From JAWLCA01 sp041687395 (GTDB lineage Bacteria; Pseudomonadota; Alphaproteobacteria; Rhodobacterales; Rhodobacteraceae), in contig JAWLCA010000020.1 of the NCBI GenBank assembly GCA_041687395.1, positions 1 to 64,000 of the forward strand: a stretch of 64,000 bases of DNA. Reading direction: 5' to 3'. Shown here in pieces: positions 8,580 to 16,667 of the stretch. Below the pieces are notes generated by a model that searched no databases, had not been told where the DNA came from, and saw only the letters and a list, made by a program, of their open reading frames with translations. How positions within the stretch are numbered: position 1 is the stretch's first letter; the number at the start of each line of letters is the position of its first letter. Made by a program: the position numbers and the translations under genes.

Positions 8580-8631
8580 GAGGGGTCCCTTTTGCGTGCC
8601 GATAGGGGGGCCGATTCAATGCTGATTGACA
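8580..8631. repeat. Probable right terminal region of the IS21 element
   Basis: After istB there is GGGGTCCCTTTTGCGTGCCGA and then a run ending GCTGATTGACA at 8631. IS21 relatives commonly end with repeated GTCCC/GCCGAT-like blocks and a terminal TGACA or similar. The boundary is inferred from this resemblance only; no matching left end survives. Confidence 0.4.
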
Positions 8632-8876
8632 CTCGAGCAATCTGAGGGCTCCGCGCCCGGCGCGCTTGCCCAACCCGAAACCGACGACCATCAACCCCAA
8701 GGACTCTCGTTATGAACGAGGAACGACCGGGGGGCAGGTCAGAGTCCACACCTGAAGAGGAACTGCCGGAACACAGAGCGGGCCAAGGAGCGTCTCAAAG
8801 ACCCCATTGATCGCGCGCCTTCGCCGGACGCCTGCAAATCAGGCACTCGGCAACAACCGGGCTGGCGCTGAAATGA
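8632..8876. other. Short intergenic stretch, nothing recognised
   Basis: Between the insertion-sequence end and the lacI-type gene. No coding frame with a recognisable domain was seen, and no trace of the missing IclR N-terminal half. Confidence 0.4.
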
Positions 8877-9917
8877 TTATGTCGCGCTAGTTGCGCTGCA
8901 AGCTTCAGGTGGCGCTGAGGTGGAGTGGCGGACGACAAGTTCGATCGGAAGGGTCAGCCGTAGCGGTGTCTGTCCGGGTGACCTCAGAAGCTCCAACATG
9001 TGTGCGGCCGTTCGCCGCCCGATCTCGGCGGCCGGAATATTGACGGTGGTCAGCGATGGGAAGACGTGGCCGGCAAACTCGATATTGTCTATCCCGGCAA
9101 TCGAAATTTGCATCGGCACCCAGACACCGCGGGCGTGGGCCTCTATCAGGGCGCCTATGGCCAGCAGGTCCATCGCCCCGATGATCGCCGTTGGCCGCGG
9201 CACCAGTTCCAGCAGGGCCGCACATCCGCTGCGGCCACTGGCAATGTTGAGCGGCTGCTCGCTGACATGCGAGTCGTTGAGCGCGACACCTGCTTCAGTC
9301 AGGGCCGCCCGTATCCCCTGCACCCGCTGGCGCTGCCGGTCGTTGTTGCGCAGATGTCCGCAGACGACCCCGAACCGAGTATGCCCGTGGTCCAGCAAGT
9401 GGCGTGCGACCACGTAGCCGGCCCGATGGTTGTCGACGGCCACGAAGTCGTGCGGCTGCACCCCTTCCCACATCTGGATCAGTGGCACGGCGGCATCTTC
9501 GACGAGCCGCAGGGTCGCCTGCGGTCGGGCGCCACCGACCACGATCAGACCATCCACCCCGTGCGACAGCAGTTGCGCTATCGCCGCGGTTTCGGCCGCT
9601 GGTTCGTATTCGTGCGATGCGATCAATAGCTGATAACCGGCGTTGTAGAGGGTTTTCTGAATCTCCTGCGAGGCCTGCGCGAAGATAGCGCTGTTCAGGG
9701 TCGGCACGACCAGCCCGACGGCACGTGACCTGCCTGACGCGAGCGCGCTGGCGCGCATGTTGGGCACATAGCCCAGTTCCGCCGCGACGGCGCGGATCCT
9801 GTCGAGCGTGGCCTTCGCCACCACATCGGGTTGGGCCAACGCGCGCGAAACGGTTGCGATGGAGACGCCTGCCTCGCGCGCGACGTCGGCAAGTCCGGGG
9901 GTCCGCCTTCGAGGCAC
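8877..9917 (-). CDS. LacI family transcriptional regulator
   Basis: A 346-residue regulator. The N-terminal helix-turn-helix and hinge (about 8–60) contain LADVAREAGVSIATVSRAL. The periplasmic-binding-protein-like effector domain runs to about 335, with VGLVVPTLNSAIFAQ and IIGAMDLLAIGALIEA. It is divergent from the TRAP transporter operon of the sulfonate island, and a matching LacI-type operator lies in the shared intergenic region. It is the likely repressor of the DHPS uptake and oxidation genes, with DHPS or a metabolite as inducer (inference). Confidence 0.88.
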   Translation of the reverse strand: MPRRRTPGLADVAREAGVSIATVSRALAQPDVVAKATLDRIRAVAAELGYVPNMRASALASGRSRAVGLVVPTLNSAIFAQASQEIQKTLYNAGYQLLIASHEYEPAAETAAIAQLLSHGVDGLIVVGGARPQATLRLVEDAAVPLIQMWEGVQPHDFVAVDNHRAGYVVARHLLDHGHTRFGVVCGHLRNNDRQRQRVQGIRAALTEAGVALNDSHVSEQPLNIASGRSGCAALLELVPRPTAIIGAMDLLAIGALIEAHARGVWVPMQISIAGIDNIEFAGHVFPSLTTVNIPAAEIGRRTAAHMLELLRSPGQTPLRLTLPIELVVRHSTSAPPEACSATSAT

Positions 9918-9985
9918 GTCGAACTCCAGAATGAAAATTTACATCTCTTGATGGCCAAAAGAAACCAATTGGTCAACTTCAATCG

Positions 9986-10019
9986 TTGACACAGCGAGAA
10001 TTTAATGTAAGCGTTTGCA
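9986..10019 (+). promoter_or_regulatory. Promoter with LacI-type operator before the TRAP operon
   Basis: TTGACA at 9986–9991 is a good -35 element. TGTAAGCGTTTGCA at 10006–10019 fits the LacI/GalR-family pattern TGNAANCGNTTNCA around a central CG and would overlap a weak -10. A perfect 10-bp palindrome ACCAATTGGT at 9964–9973 is a second possible site. Binding by the adjacent LacI protein would block transcription of the transporter genes. Confidence 0.6.
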
Positions 10020-10036
10020 TAGAGGGAGAGAGAAGC

Positions 10037-10276
10037 ATGCATCGTTGGGAAAATCTGTCATTGATCGTTTCGGCATTGGCGTTCGTGGGATTTTTTTCCC
10101 ACGTCGCCTATGCTGCCGCGACGCGCGCGCCGATCATTGGGGTGCGGAGCGAGGTCCTGATCTTGCTGTTTGCCGTGCTGTGTTTTGCGGCTGGCTGCCT
10201 GGGGCGGGAGGCAAGAATGCGCCGCCATGGAATGTCACAACCGGGAGGAGTGAATAATGAAAACGAAGACGCATAG
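10037..10276 (+). CDS. Small two-helix membrane protein upstream of the TRAP genes
   Basis: A 79-residue protein with two hydrophobic segments (about 8–30 and 38–58) joined by a short loop, then a basic tail. The ATG at 10037 has GGGAGAGAG upstream; an earlier start at 9986 lacks one and would lie inside the promoter. Its 3' end overlaps the start of the solute-binding protein gene by 20 bases in another frame, so translation is likely coupled. No family is recognised. Position suggests a transporter accessory or leader-like protein. Confidence 0.6.
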   Translation: MHRWENLSLIVSALAFVGFFSHVAYAAATRAPIIGVRSEVLILLFAVLCFAAGCLGREARMRRHGMSQPGGVNNENEDA

Positions 10277-11411
10277 AGGCGAATTGGCCAGCGAGGAGCG
10301 CCGGAACTTCCTGAAGCTTGCCTCGACAGGCAGCTTCACGGCTGCGCTCGTGGCCGGCGCTGCCGGCACCCTGTGGTCGAGCGAGGCTGCGGCGCAGTCC
10401 TCGGCCGAGGAGCGCGAACGTCAGGAGGCGGCAGATCACGTGATGACGCTGGCCACGGCCTATGTGCTCGGGGCGACGCGCAGCTACCCGCTGATGCAGC
10501 TCGACATGAAGGAAAACATCCAGAACGCGACACAGGGGAAGGTTTACGTTCGCCTCGCGCCGGGTGGGCAGCTTGCTACTGGCGGCGAGTTGGTTTCGAT
10601 GGTGCAGCAGGGTTCGACGCAGGCGGCACAGCATTCGCTGGCAAATTTCGCACCCTTCGCGCCGGTCGTCGACCTGATCAACCTGCCTTACCTGTGCGGA
10701 TCGAACCAGCGCTTCGTGAACCTGGTGAATTCAGACGTCTGGCGCACCAACGTCAATCCAAAGGTGGAAGAGCGCGGATTCAAGCCGTTAATGTACATCG
10801 TGATCGATCCGCGCGTGGTTGCGTTGCGGCGCGGCATCGACACACCGGTGATGGTGCCGAGTGACATGGCCGGGATCAAGTTCCGGGTGCCGGGATCGCA
10901 GATGCTGCAGCAATTCTACTCGATGGCAGGGGCCAATCCGACGCCGGTGGCTTGGGGCGAGACCCCGTCGGCCATTACCCAAGGCGTGGCCGACGCGCTT
11001 GATCCGGCCGTCGGCGCGCTGCACGTATTTGGCTTCAAGGACATTCTCAGCCACGTCACCTTCAACCGGGCCGTGCCCGATAGTCAGGTCTACTCGTGCA
11101 ATCTGGAATGGTTCAACAGCCTGCCGCTGGACGTGCGGGAAGGCATTGAGGAAGCGAGCCAGATCACTGCGGTCCAGAACCTTGCGAAGGTGCCGTCAGC
11201 CCGAAACTACGCCATGGCCGAGATGATCAAGTCCGGGGTGGAGTTCCACACGCTGAGCGACGACCAGCTCAACGAATGGCGTGAAACCGTCGGCTATCAG
11301 CGCAGCGAGTGGGACAGCTTCAAGACCGAGCTTGCCGGCGACATGGAGACTTTCGACGCGCTGGTCGAGGCTGCAGAAACCTATTCGGGCATCCCCGTCA
11401 ACGACGCCTGA
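10257..11411 (+). CDS. TRAP transporter solute-binding protein, DctP family (probable DHPS binder, HpsK/L/M system)
   Basis: A 384-residue periplasmic binding protein. The N-terminus has a twin-arginine-like signal (ERRNFLKL followed by a hydrophobic stretch and a SEAAAQ cleavage region near 45). The DctP fold follows, with the conserved segment AGIKFRVPGS carrying the substrate carboxylate/sulfonate-binding arginine. GGGAGGAG precedes the ATG. It is the first of three TRAP genes directly upstream of hpsN, which is the main reason to propose DHPS as ligand. A folded export route could reflect a bound ligand or cofactor. Confidence 0.85.
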   Translation: MKTKTHRGELASEERRNFLKLASTGSFTAALVAGAAGTLWSSEAAAQSSAEERERQEAADHVMTLATAYVLGATRSYPLMQLDMKENIQNATQGKVYVRLAPGGQLATGGELVSMVQQGSTQAAQHSLANFAPFAPVVDLINLPYLCGSNQRFVNLVNSDVWRTNVNPKVEERGFKPLMYIVIDPRVVALRRGIDTPVMVPSDMAGIKFRVPGSQMLQQFYSMAGANPTPVAWGETPSAITQGVADALDPAVGALHVFGFKDILSHVTFNRAVPDSQVYSCNLEWFNSLPLDVREGIEEASQITAVQNLAKVPSARNYAMAEMIKSGVEFHTLSDDQLNEWRETVGYQRSEWDSFKTELAGDMETFDALVEAAETYSGIPVNDA

Positions 11412-11424
11412 TCGGTGCCGGAGC

Positions 11425-11453
11425 GCGGGGCAGGGGCATCGCCTCTGGCCCGC
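11425..11453 (+). terminator. Intercistronic hairpin after dctP-type gene
   Basis: A stem of about 13 pairs with one mismatch and one wobble, with loop ATC at 11438–11440, lies between the binding-protein gene and the small permease gene. There is no T-run. Such hairpins often stabilise the upstream message or attenuate read-through, giving an excess of binding protein over membrane subunits. Confidence 0.45.
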
Positions 11454-11491
11454 CGCCACTCGCCCACAATTCACATTTCCGGAGGTGGCCA

Positions 11492-11998
11492 ATGCTCAAC
11501 GCCTTGGACCGCAATGCAGAGCGCTGGGCGCTCCTGGTGTTCTACACCCTGTTGCTGACGACGATGGCAGTCGAGGTCTTTCGCCGCGAAGTGTTCCAGT
11601 ACTCCTCGATCTGGGGCGAGGAACTGGTGCGCTATTCTTTCATCTACCTGGTCTGGATCGGGGCCGCGGCTGCGGTGAAGGAACGAGCGCATATCCGCAT
11701 CGACATAATCTTCCACGCGCTTCCGAACCGCGGCAAGGCGCTGCTCTATATCTTCGGGGATCTGGTAATGCTGGCGCTCGCCATCGCGGTCGTGAATTGG
11801 ACCTGGCACTCGGTTGGAACGTCGCTCCGCTTCGGTTCGGTCAGTCACGGGCTGCGGGTCTCGATGGTCTGGTTCCTGCTTGCGGTGCCAATCGGCTTCG
11901 CGCTGATGATCGCCCGTCTTCTGCAATCGCTCTATCGGGATTTCCGTTCGCTCATCATTGGCGAGCCGATCTTCGAGGGCACAAAGCTGTTCGACTGA
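11492..11998 (+). CDS. TRAP transporter small permease, DctQ family
   Basis: A 168-residue inner-membrane protein with four hydrophobic segments (about 10–32, 48–66, 87–108, 127–150) and the DctQ-type pairing of an EELVRYSFIYLVWIG helix with a following KERAHIRIDI loop. GGAGG precedes this ATG; the longer open frame from 11309 is not used. It sits between the binding protein and large permease genes and completes the TRAP system that would use a sodium gradient to import DHPS. Confidence 0.85.
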   Translation: MLNALDRNAERWALLVFYTLLLTTMAVEVFRREVFQYSSIWGEELVRYSFIYLVWIGAAAAVKERAHIRIDIIFHALPNRGKALLYIFGDLVMLALAIAVVNWTWHSVGTSLRFGSVSHGLRVSMVWFLLAVPIGFALMIARLLQSLYRDFRSLIIGEPIFEGTKLFD

Positions 11999-12010
11999 GG
12001 GGAAGCGACA

Positions 12011-13339
12011 ATGCTCTGGAATGCAGAACAATTCACGGTCGATCTGGGCTGGGACTTCTATGGCCCCCTCATCGCCTTCTTCGTCCTTATCGCGCTCGGC
12101 GTCCCGATCTGGGCCTGTATCGGCGTGGCGTCGGTCGGGATCCTTTATTTTTCGGGTGCGCTACCGCTGTCTCTGGTCGGCGAGTCGCTGTTCTCGGGTA
12201 TAGACCATTTCGCGCTGACAGCGGTGCCGCTGTTCATCTTGACGGGCGACGTGCTGGTTCGCACCGGCCTGAGTCGGCGCTTTCTGGATGTCGCCAATGC
12301 CCTGACCTGCTGGGCGCGCGGCGGCTTTGGATCGGCGACAGTGCTGGTGTGCGGCATGTTCTCGGCCATCTCGGGATCGGATGCGGCGGGGGCCGCAGCA
12401 GTGGGCCGGATGACGATCGACCGGCTGGTCGAGAGCGGCTACTCGCGCCCCTATGCCTGCGCACTCGTGGCCGCCGGCGCCTGTACCGGCATCCTGATCC
12501 CGCCGTCCATCGCCTATATCGTCATCGGCCTTGTCCTTGGTATATCCGCTTCGACCCTGTTCAAGGCGGCGCTTATTCCGGGCGTCCTGATCCTGATCTC
12601 GATCCTGGTGACGAACATCGTCATCAGCCGCCGTCTCGCCAACATGGACGGCACCATGATGACATTCGGCGAATGGGCCAGGAATCTGGGCCGGACCCTG
12701 CGCGATGGCTGGTACGCCTTCCTGATCCCCGGCATCATCTTCTACGGCATCTTTTCGGGCCGGTTCACCCCGACCGAGGCCGGGGCGATCGCCGTGGTCG
12801 TGACCATGATCATGGGTTTCATGCTTGGCACGCTGAAATTGTCCGACTTCCCGTCCATGATGGTCAGTTCCGCCAAGGTGAACGGGGTGATCCTGCCCAT
12901 CGTCGCCTTTTCGTTGCCGCTGTCGCAGGCGATGGCGATCATCGGGGTGCCGCAAGGCTTCGTCTACGCCATGACCACCCTGACCGAAGAGCCCTGGATT
13001 CTGATCCTGCTGATGATCGGCATACTGATCATTGCGGGTTGTGTGATGGAGACGACGCCGAACATCGTGATCCTGGCGCCGCTGCTGTTTCCACTGGCTC
13101 AGGAAATCGGGATGAACGACATCCAGTTCTGTGTCCTGATGATCACGACCCTGGGGCTCGGTTTCATCACGCCACCGCTTGGGCTGAATCTGTTCGTCGT
13201 GTCCGGGCTGACAGGCGAGTCGATCCTGAAGATCGCCTACCAGGCAATTCCCTTCGTTTTCTTCATGCTGATCGTCGTGATGTTGATCGCCTATGTGCCG
13301 TGGATCTCGACGAGCCTGCTGCCGCCAATGCTGCGATGA
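12011..13339 (+). CDS. TRAP transporter large permease, DctM family
   Basis: A 442-residue, strongly hydrophobic protein with about 12–13 membrane segments. It carries the DctM-type motifs FSAISGSDAAGAAAVG, GILIPPSIAYIVIG and GLGFITPPLGLNLFV. It is the transport channel subunit of the sulfonate-island TRAP system, starting 12 bases after the small permease. It is followed by a 140-base gap before hpsN that includes a GC-rich inverted repeat near 13420–13440. Confidence 0.9.
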   Translation: MLWNAEQFTVDLGWDFYGPLIAFFVLIALGVPIWACIGVASVGILYFSGALPLSLVGESLFSGIDHFALTAVPLFILTGDVLVRTGLSRRFLDVANALTCWARGGFGSATVLVCGMFSAISGSDAAGAAAVGRMTIDRLVESGYSRPYACALVAAGACTGILIPPSIAYIVIGLVLGISASTLFKAALIPGVLILISILVTNIVISRRLANMDGTMMTFGEWARNLGRTLRDGWYAFLIPGIIFYGIFSGRFTPTEAGAIAVVVTMIMGFMLGTLKLSDFPSMMVSSAKVNGVILPIVAFSLPLSQAMAIIGVPQGFVYAMTTLTEEPWILILLMIGILIIAGCVMETTPNIVILAPLLFPLAQEIGMNDIQFCVLMITTLGLGFITPPLGLNLFVVSGLTGESILKIAYQAIPFVFFMLIVVMLIAYVPWISTSLLPPMLR

Positions 13340-13480
13340 GACCGGTCATCGCACGGCGTGTCCGGTGTACCGGGCATGCCGCACCCAAGAGGGACACCTC
13401 GCACTGAGACTTTTGGCCCGCGGCGGCCGAGGCCGCCGGCGCTGCACACCCTCCCTGAGTTGGAATGAAAGGACTGCACC

Positions 13481-14800
13481 ATGACCGTCACCTACCTAAA
13501 GAAAGCCGCCAAGACGCCCGAGACCGAGTCTGCACAGGCGCAGGCGGTGGTCACCGAGATGCTGGCGCGCATCGAAGCGGAGGGCGAAGAGGCGATCCGT
13601 CATTACGCCAAGGCGCTAGACAAGTGGGACGGACCGATCATCGTCACCGAAGAGGAGATCGAGGCGCGCTGCGCGGATGTGCCCCAACAGGTGCGCGACG
13701 ACATCGCTTTCGCGGCAGAACAGGTGCGCACCTTCAGCCTGGCTCAGAAAGAGTCGGTGAGGGATTTCCAGATGACCATGCCCTCGGGTCTGACTGTCGG
13801 TCAGAAATGGATCCCCTGCAACGTCGCCGGCTGCTACGTTCCCACCGGCAGGTACGCACATATCGCGTCGGCCTACATGTCGGTGGCCACGGCCAAGGCG
13901 GCCGGCGTGAAGACCGTCATTGCCTGTTCCACACCCTACCGTGGCGGTGGCATGCATCCCTATGTGCTTTATGCAATGAAGGTCGCTGGCGCGGACATCA
14001 TCATGACCCTAGGCGGCGTTCAGGCGATTGCCACGATGGCGCATGGTCTGTTCACCGGCAAACCCGCGGACATAATCGTCGGCCCCGGCAACAAGTTCGT
14101 GGCAGAGGCCAAGCGCATGTTGTTCGGCAAGGTGGGCATCGACGTCTTCGCCGGCCCCTCCGAGGTCGGCATCCTGGCCGACGACAGTGCCGACCCCGAT
14201 ATCGTGGCGGCTGATCTGGTCGGGCAGGCCGAACACGGTCATGAATCGCCCGCCTGGCTGTTCACGTCGGATCGCAAGCTCGGCGAACAGGTCATGACGC
14301 GCGTGCCGGAATTGATCGACACCCTTCCCGAACCGGCACGCGAGGCGGCCGCTGCCGCATGGCGCGATTATGGCGAAGTGATCCTTTGCGACACCCGCGA
14401 GGAACTGGTCGAGGTGTCGGACCGCTATGGCAGCGAGCATCTGGAGGTGCATTGCACCGATCTGGACTGGTGGCTGGACAACCTTACCGTCTACGGCTCG
14501 CTCTTCGTGGGCGAAGAAACGACGGTCGCCTTCGGTGACAAGACATCGGGTCCTAACCACATCCTGCCGACCAAGTTTGCGGCGCGCTACTCTGCAGGGC
14601 TGTCGGTGCACAAGTTCCTCAAGCCGCTGACCTGGCAAAAGGCCGACCACGAGGCCTGCAAGACGCTGTCGCTTCCCACCGCTCGTATCTCGCGACTGGA
14701 GGGGATGGAGGCCCATGCCCGCACCGCGGATGTCCGCATGGCCAAGTATTTCCCCGGTCACGACTTTGACCTGGGCGTGCCGGTCGCCTCGGCAGAATAG
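13481..14800 (+). CDS. hpsN: Sulfopropanediol 3-dehydrogenase (histidinol dehydrogenase homologue)
   Basis: A 439-residue HisD-family enzyme. HpsN oxidises DHPS with two NAD+ via sulfolactaldehyde to (R)-3-sulfolactate. Conserved HisD elements are present: GGVQAIATMAHG, IIVGPGNKFVAEAKR, DVFAGPSEVGILAD, the QAEHG zinc/catalytic segment near residues 249–253 and TSGPNHILPT. It is assigned to HpsN rather than histidine synthesis because no other his genes are nearby and it sits with a TRAP importer, two dehydrogenases, sulfolactate dehydrogenase and SuyAB. Confidence 0.9.
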   Translation: MTVTYLKKAAKTPETESAQAQAVVTEMLARIEAEGEEAIRHYAKALDKWDGPIIVTEEEIEARCADVPQQVRDDIAFAAEQVRTFSLAQKESVRDFQMTMPSGLTVGQKWIPCNVAGCYVPTGRYAHIASAYMSVATAKAAGVKTVIACSTPYRGGGMHPYVLYAMKVAGADIIMTLGGVQAIATMAHGLFTGKPADIIVGPGNKFVAEAKRMLFGKVGIDVFAGPSEVGILADDSADPDIVAADLVGQAEHGHESPAWLFTSDRKLGEQVMTRVPELIDTLPEPAREAAAAAWRDYGEVILCDTREELVEVSDRYGSEHLEVHCTDLDWWLDNLTVYGSLFVGEETTVAFGDKTSGPNHILPTKFAARYSAGLSVHKFLKPLTWQKADHEACKTLSLPTARISRLEGMEAHARTADVRMAKYFPGHDFDLGVPVASAE

Positions 14801-14836
14801 CCGCGACGCGCCATCCCGTAACGTGACAGAGGCATC

Positions 14837-15595
14837 ATGGGACAACTTGCATCACTGTTCGACCTGACGGGGCGCACGGCGCTCGTAACCGGCGGGAACT
14901 CTGGCATCGGGCTGGCGATTGCCCGTGCGCTTGGCCTTCAGGGCGCGCGGCTGCATCTGGCCGCGCGGTCGGCGGACCGCCTGGATCAGGCGGTCGGGCT
15001 GCTCGCTGTCGACGATTTGGAGTCCGTGCCCCACGCCACCGATCTGGCCGATCCCGATGCGCTGTCGGAACTCGCGGCGGCCTGCGGGTCGGTGGACATT
15101 CTGGTAACGGCCGCCGGCGTCAATTTGCGCCAGCCCTATGGGCAGGTCACACCAGAGGCTTTCGACACGCATATGCATCTGCACCTTCGGGCGCCGTTCC
15201 TGCTGCTTCAGGCGCTGGCTCCGGGAATGCGGGATCGCGGCTGGGGGCGGGTGCTCAACATCGCGTCGCTCCAGTCGGTGCGCGCTTTCCCCAACTCGGC
15301 GCCCTATGGCGCCGCCAAAGGCGGCGTCATGCAACTGACCCGCGCAATGGCCGAGGCCTGGTCGCCGCATGGCATCACCTGCAACGCGATCGCGCCAGGT
15401 TTCTTTCCGACACCGTTGACGGAACCGGTCTTTGCCGACCGCGACCTCGCCGCAGCCAACGCCGCGCGCACCGCCATCGGGCGCAACGGACGGCTGGAAG
15501 ATCTGTATGGCGCCGCCGTGTTCCTTTGCTCGGACGCATCCGGCTACATCACCGGCCAGACATTGTTCGTGGATGGCGGGTTCACCGCAAAATGA
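14837..15595 (+). CDS. Short-chain dehydrogenase (HpsO/HpsP-like)
   Basis: A 252-residue SDR with nucleotide-binding TGGNSGIG at residues 18–25 and catalytic residues S144, Y157 and K161 (YGAAK). The usual NNAG motif appears as TAAG. It follows hpsN in the same operon. In characterised DHPS degraders, two extra dehydrogenases (HpsO and HpsP) interconvert DHPS enantiomers through the 2-keto compound, so that HpsN receives its preferred isomer. This gene and the next are the natural candidates; which is which is not decided here. Confidence 0.8.
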   Translation: MGQLASLFDLTGRTALVTGGNSGIGLAIARALGLQGARLHLAARSADRLDQAVGLLAVDDLESVPHATDLADPDALSELAAACGSVDILVTAAGVNLRQPYGQVTPEAFDTHMHLHLRAPFLLLQALAPGMRDRGWGRVLNIASLQSVRAFPNSAPYGAAKGGVMQLTRAMAEAWSPHGITCNAIAPGFFPTPLTEPVFADRDLAAANAARTAIGRNGRLEDLYGAAVFLCSDASGYITGQTLFVDGGFTAK

Positions 15596-15608
15596 CGAAG
15601 AGGACACC

Positions 15609-16607
15609 ATGCAGGCGCTGATCTATACCGCTCCGCTGGAAATGACCTGGGCTGAAACCGCGAAGCCCCGACCAAAGCCCGGCGAAGTTCTGGTCCGTGT
15701 GCAGGCGGTCGGCATATGCGGCTCCGACATGCACGCCTATCACGGGCACGACGACCGGCGGCCCCCCCCGCTGGTACTGGGGCACGAGGCCGCGGGCGTG
15801 ATCGAGGGTGGTGCGCGCGATGGCGAACGGGTGACAATCAACCCATTGGTCACCGACCCTGACTGCCCCGTTGTCAAAGCTGGCCGGCCGCATCTGTCGC
15901 CGACCCGCCAGATCATTTCCATGCCGCAGCGCCCCGGCGCCTTTGCGGAATACGTCACGATACCCGAGCGGAACGTACTGCCGGTCCCTGACGAGCTTGA
16001 TATGCGCCACGCCGCGTTGGCCGAGCCAATCGCCGTTTCCTGGCACGCCGTGCGCATCGGCTTTGAGCATCTGCGGGAGAGCCCGCCAAACGTGCGGGTG
16101 CTCGTTCTGGGAGGTGGGGCGATCGGAATTGCGGCCGCCATCATCGCGCGGCATCTGGGCGCGGCGAGCGTCAGGATTGCCGAAACCCACCCGGGACGTC
16201 GCGCGATGCTGCAATCGGAACCCGGAATTGCAGTCTTCGATCCCTCGGATCAGTCTGCAGACACCGGCGACGATAGTGCCGACCTTGTCATCGACGCGGT
16301 AGGGGCAGAAGCGACGCGGGTGCTTGCCTCGAAAACCGTTCGGCCGGGTGGTGTGATCGTCCACGTCGGGCTGCTGCCAGGAGCGGCAGGGTTCGACCTG
16401 CGCCGTATCACCCTGCAAGAGATCACGGTCACCGGGTCCTACTGCTACACCCCCGAAGATTTCAGTGCTGCGCTCGCGGCGATCGCCGACGGCTCCTTGG
16501 GCTCGCTTGGCTGGACCGAGAGCCGGCCGATGGCCGAGGGGGCGCTGGCCTTTGCTGATTTGCACGCCGGGCGCGTCGCGGCGCCGAAGATCATCCTGAC
16601 GCTGTGA
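15609..16607 (+). CDS. Zinc-type alcohol dehydrogenase (HpsO/HpsP-like) lacking the structural-zinc cysteines
   Basis: A 332-residue medium-chain dehydrogenase. Catalytic-zinc ligands are present: C37 in GICGSD, H59–E60 in GHEAAG and a later LAEPIA glutamate. Coenzyme binding is by VLGGGAIG. The lobe that normally carries four structural-zinc cysteines (around 80–100) keeps only C86; the usual final cysteine of GRxxLC is serine in GRPHLS. It starts 13 bases after the SDR gene. With that SDR it probably racemises DHPS through its 2-ketone. Other polyol or 2-ketogulonate-type substrates are possible. Confidence 0.78.
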   Translation: MQALIYTAPLEMTWAETAKPRPKPGEVLVRVQAVGICGSDMHAYHGHDDRRPPPLVLGHEAAGVIEGGARDGERVTINPLVTDPDCPVVKAGRPHLSPTRQIISMPQRPGAFAEYVTIPERNVLPVPDELDMRHAALAEPIAVSWHAVRIGFEHLRESPPNVRVLVLGGGAIGIAAAIIARHLGAASVRIAETHPGRRAMLQSEPGIAVFDPSDQSADTGDDSADLVIDAVGAEATRVLASKTVRPGGVIVHVGLLPGAAGFDLRRITLQEITVTGSYCYTPEDFSAALAAIADGSLGSLGWTESRPMAEGALAFADLHAGRVAAPKIILTL

Positions 16608-16667
16608 TAGACGATGCAGCAAAAACCCCATCCATCGGACCCCTTGCGCCGCCGCCGACACCGTCCA

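Larger units (their letters stand above)
6790..8631. mobile_element. Composite insertion-sequence scar (IS3 family plus IS21 remnant)
   Basis: The left part is an IS3-family element on the minus strand (orfB 6793–7656 and truncated orfA to about 7865). The right part is an IS21-family istB remnant on the plus strand (about 7866–8502) with a likely IS21 end near 8580–8631. The truncated 5' ends of both transposition genes abut at about 7866, so one deletion probably removed the IS3 left end plus istA and the start of istB. Exact outer boundaries and target duplications were not identified. Confidence 0.7.

Noticed and set aside
11281..13407. 708-codon plus-strand frame over the TRAP permease genes
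   Set aside because: Arginine-rich, low-complexity translation typical of a GC-rich alternative frame; the DctQ and DctM proteins occupy the true frames.
13481..14800. Histidinol dehydrogenase for histidine synthesis
   Set aside because: No other his genes are nearby; the sulfonate transporter, SuyAB and dehydrogenase neighbours identify it as HpsN.
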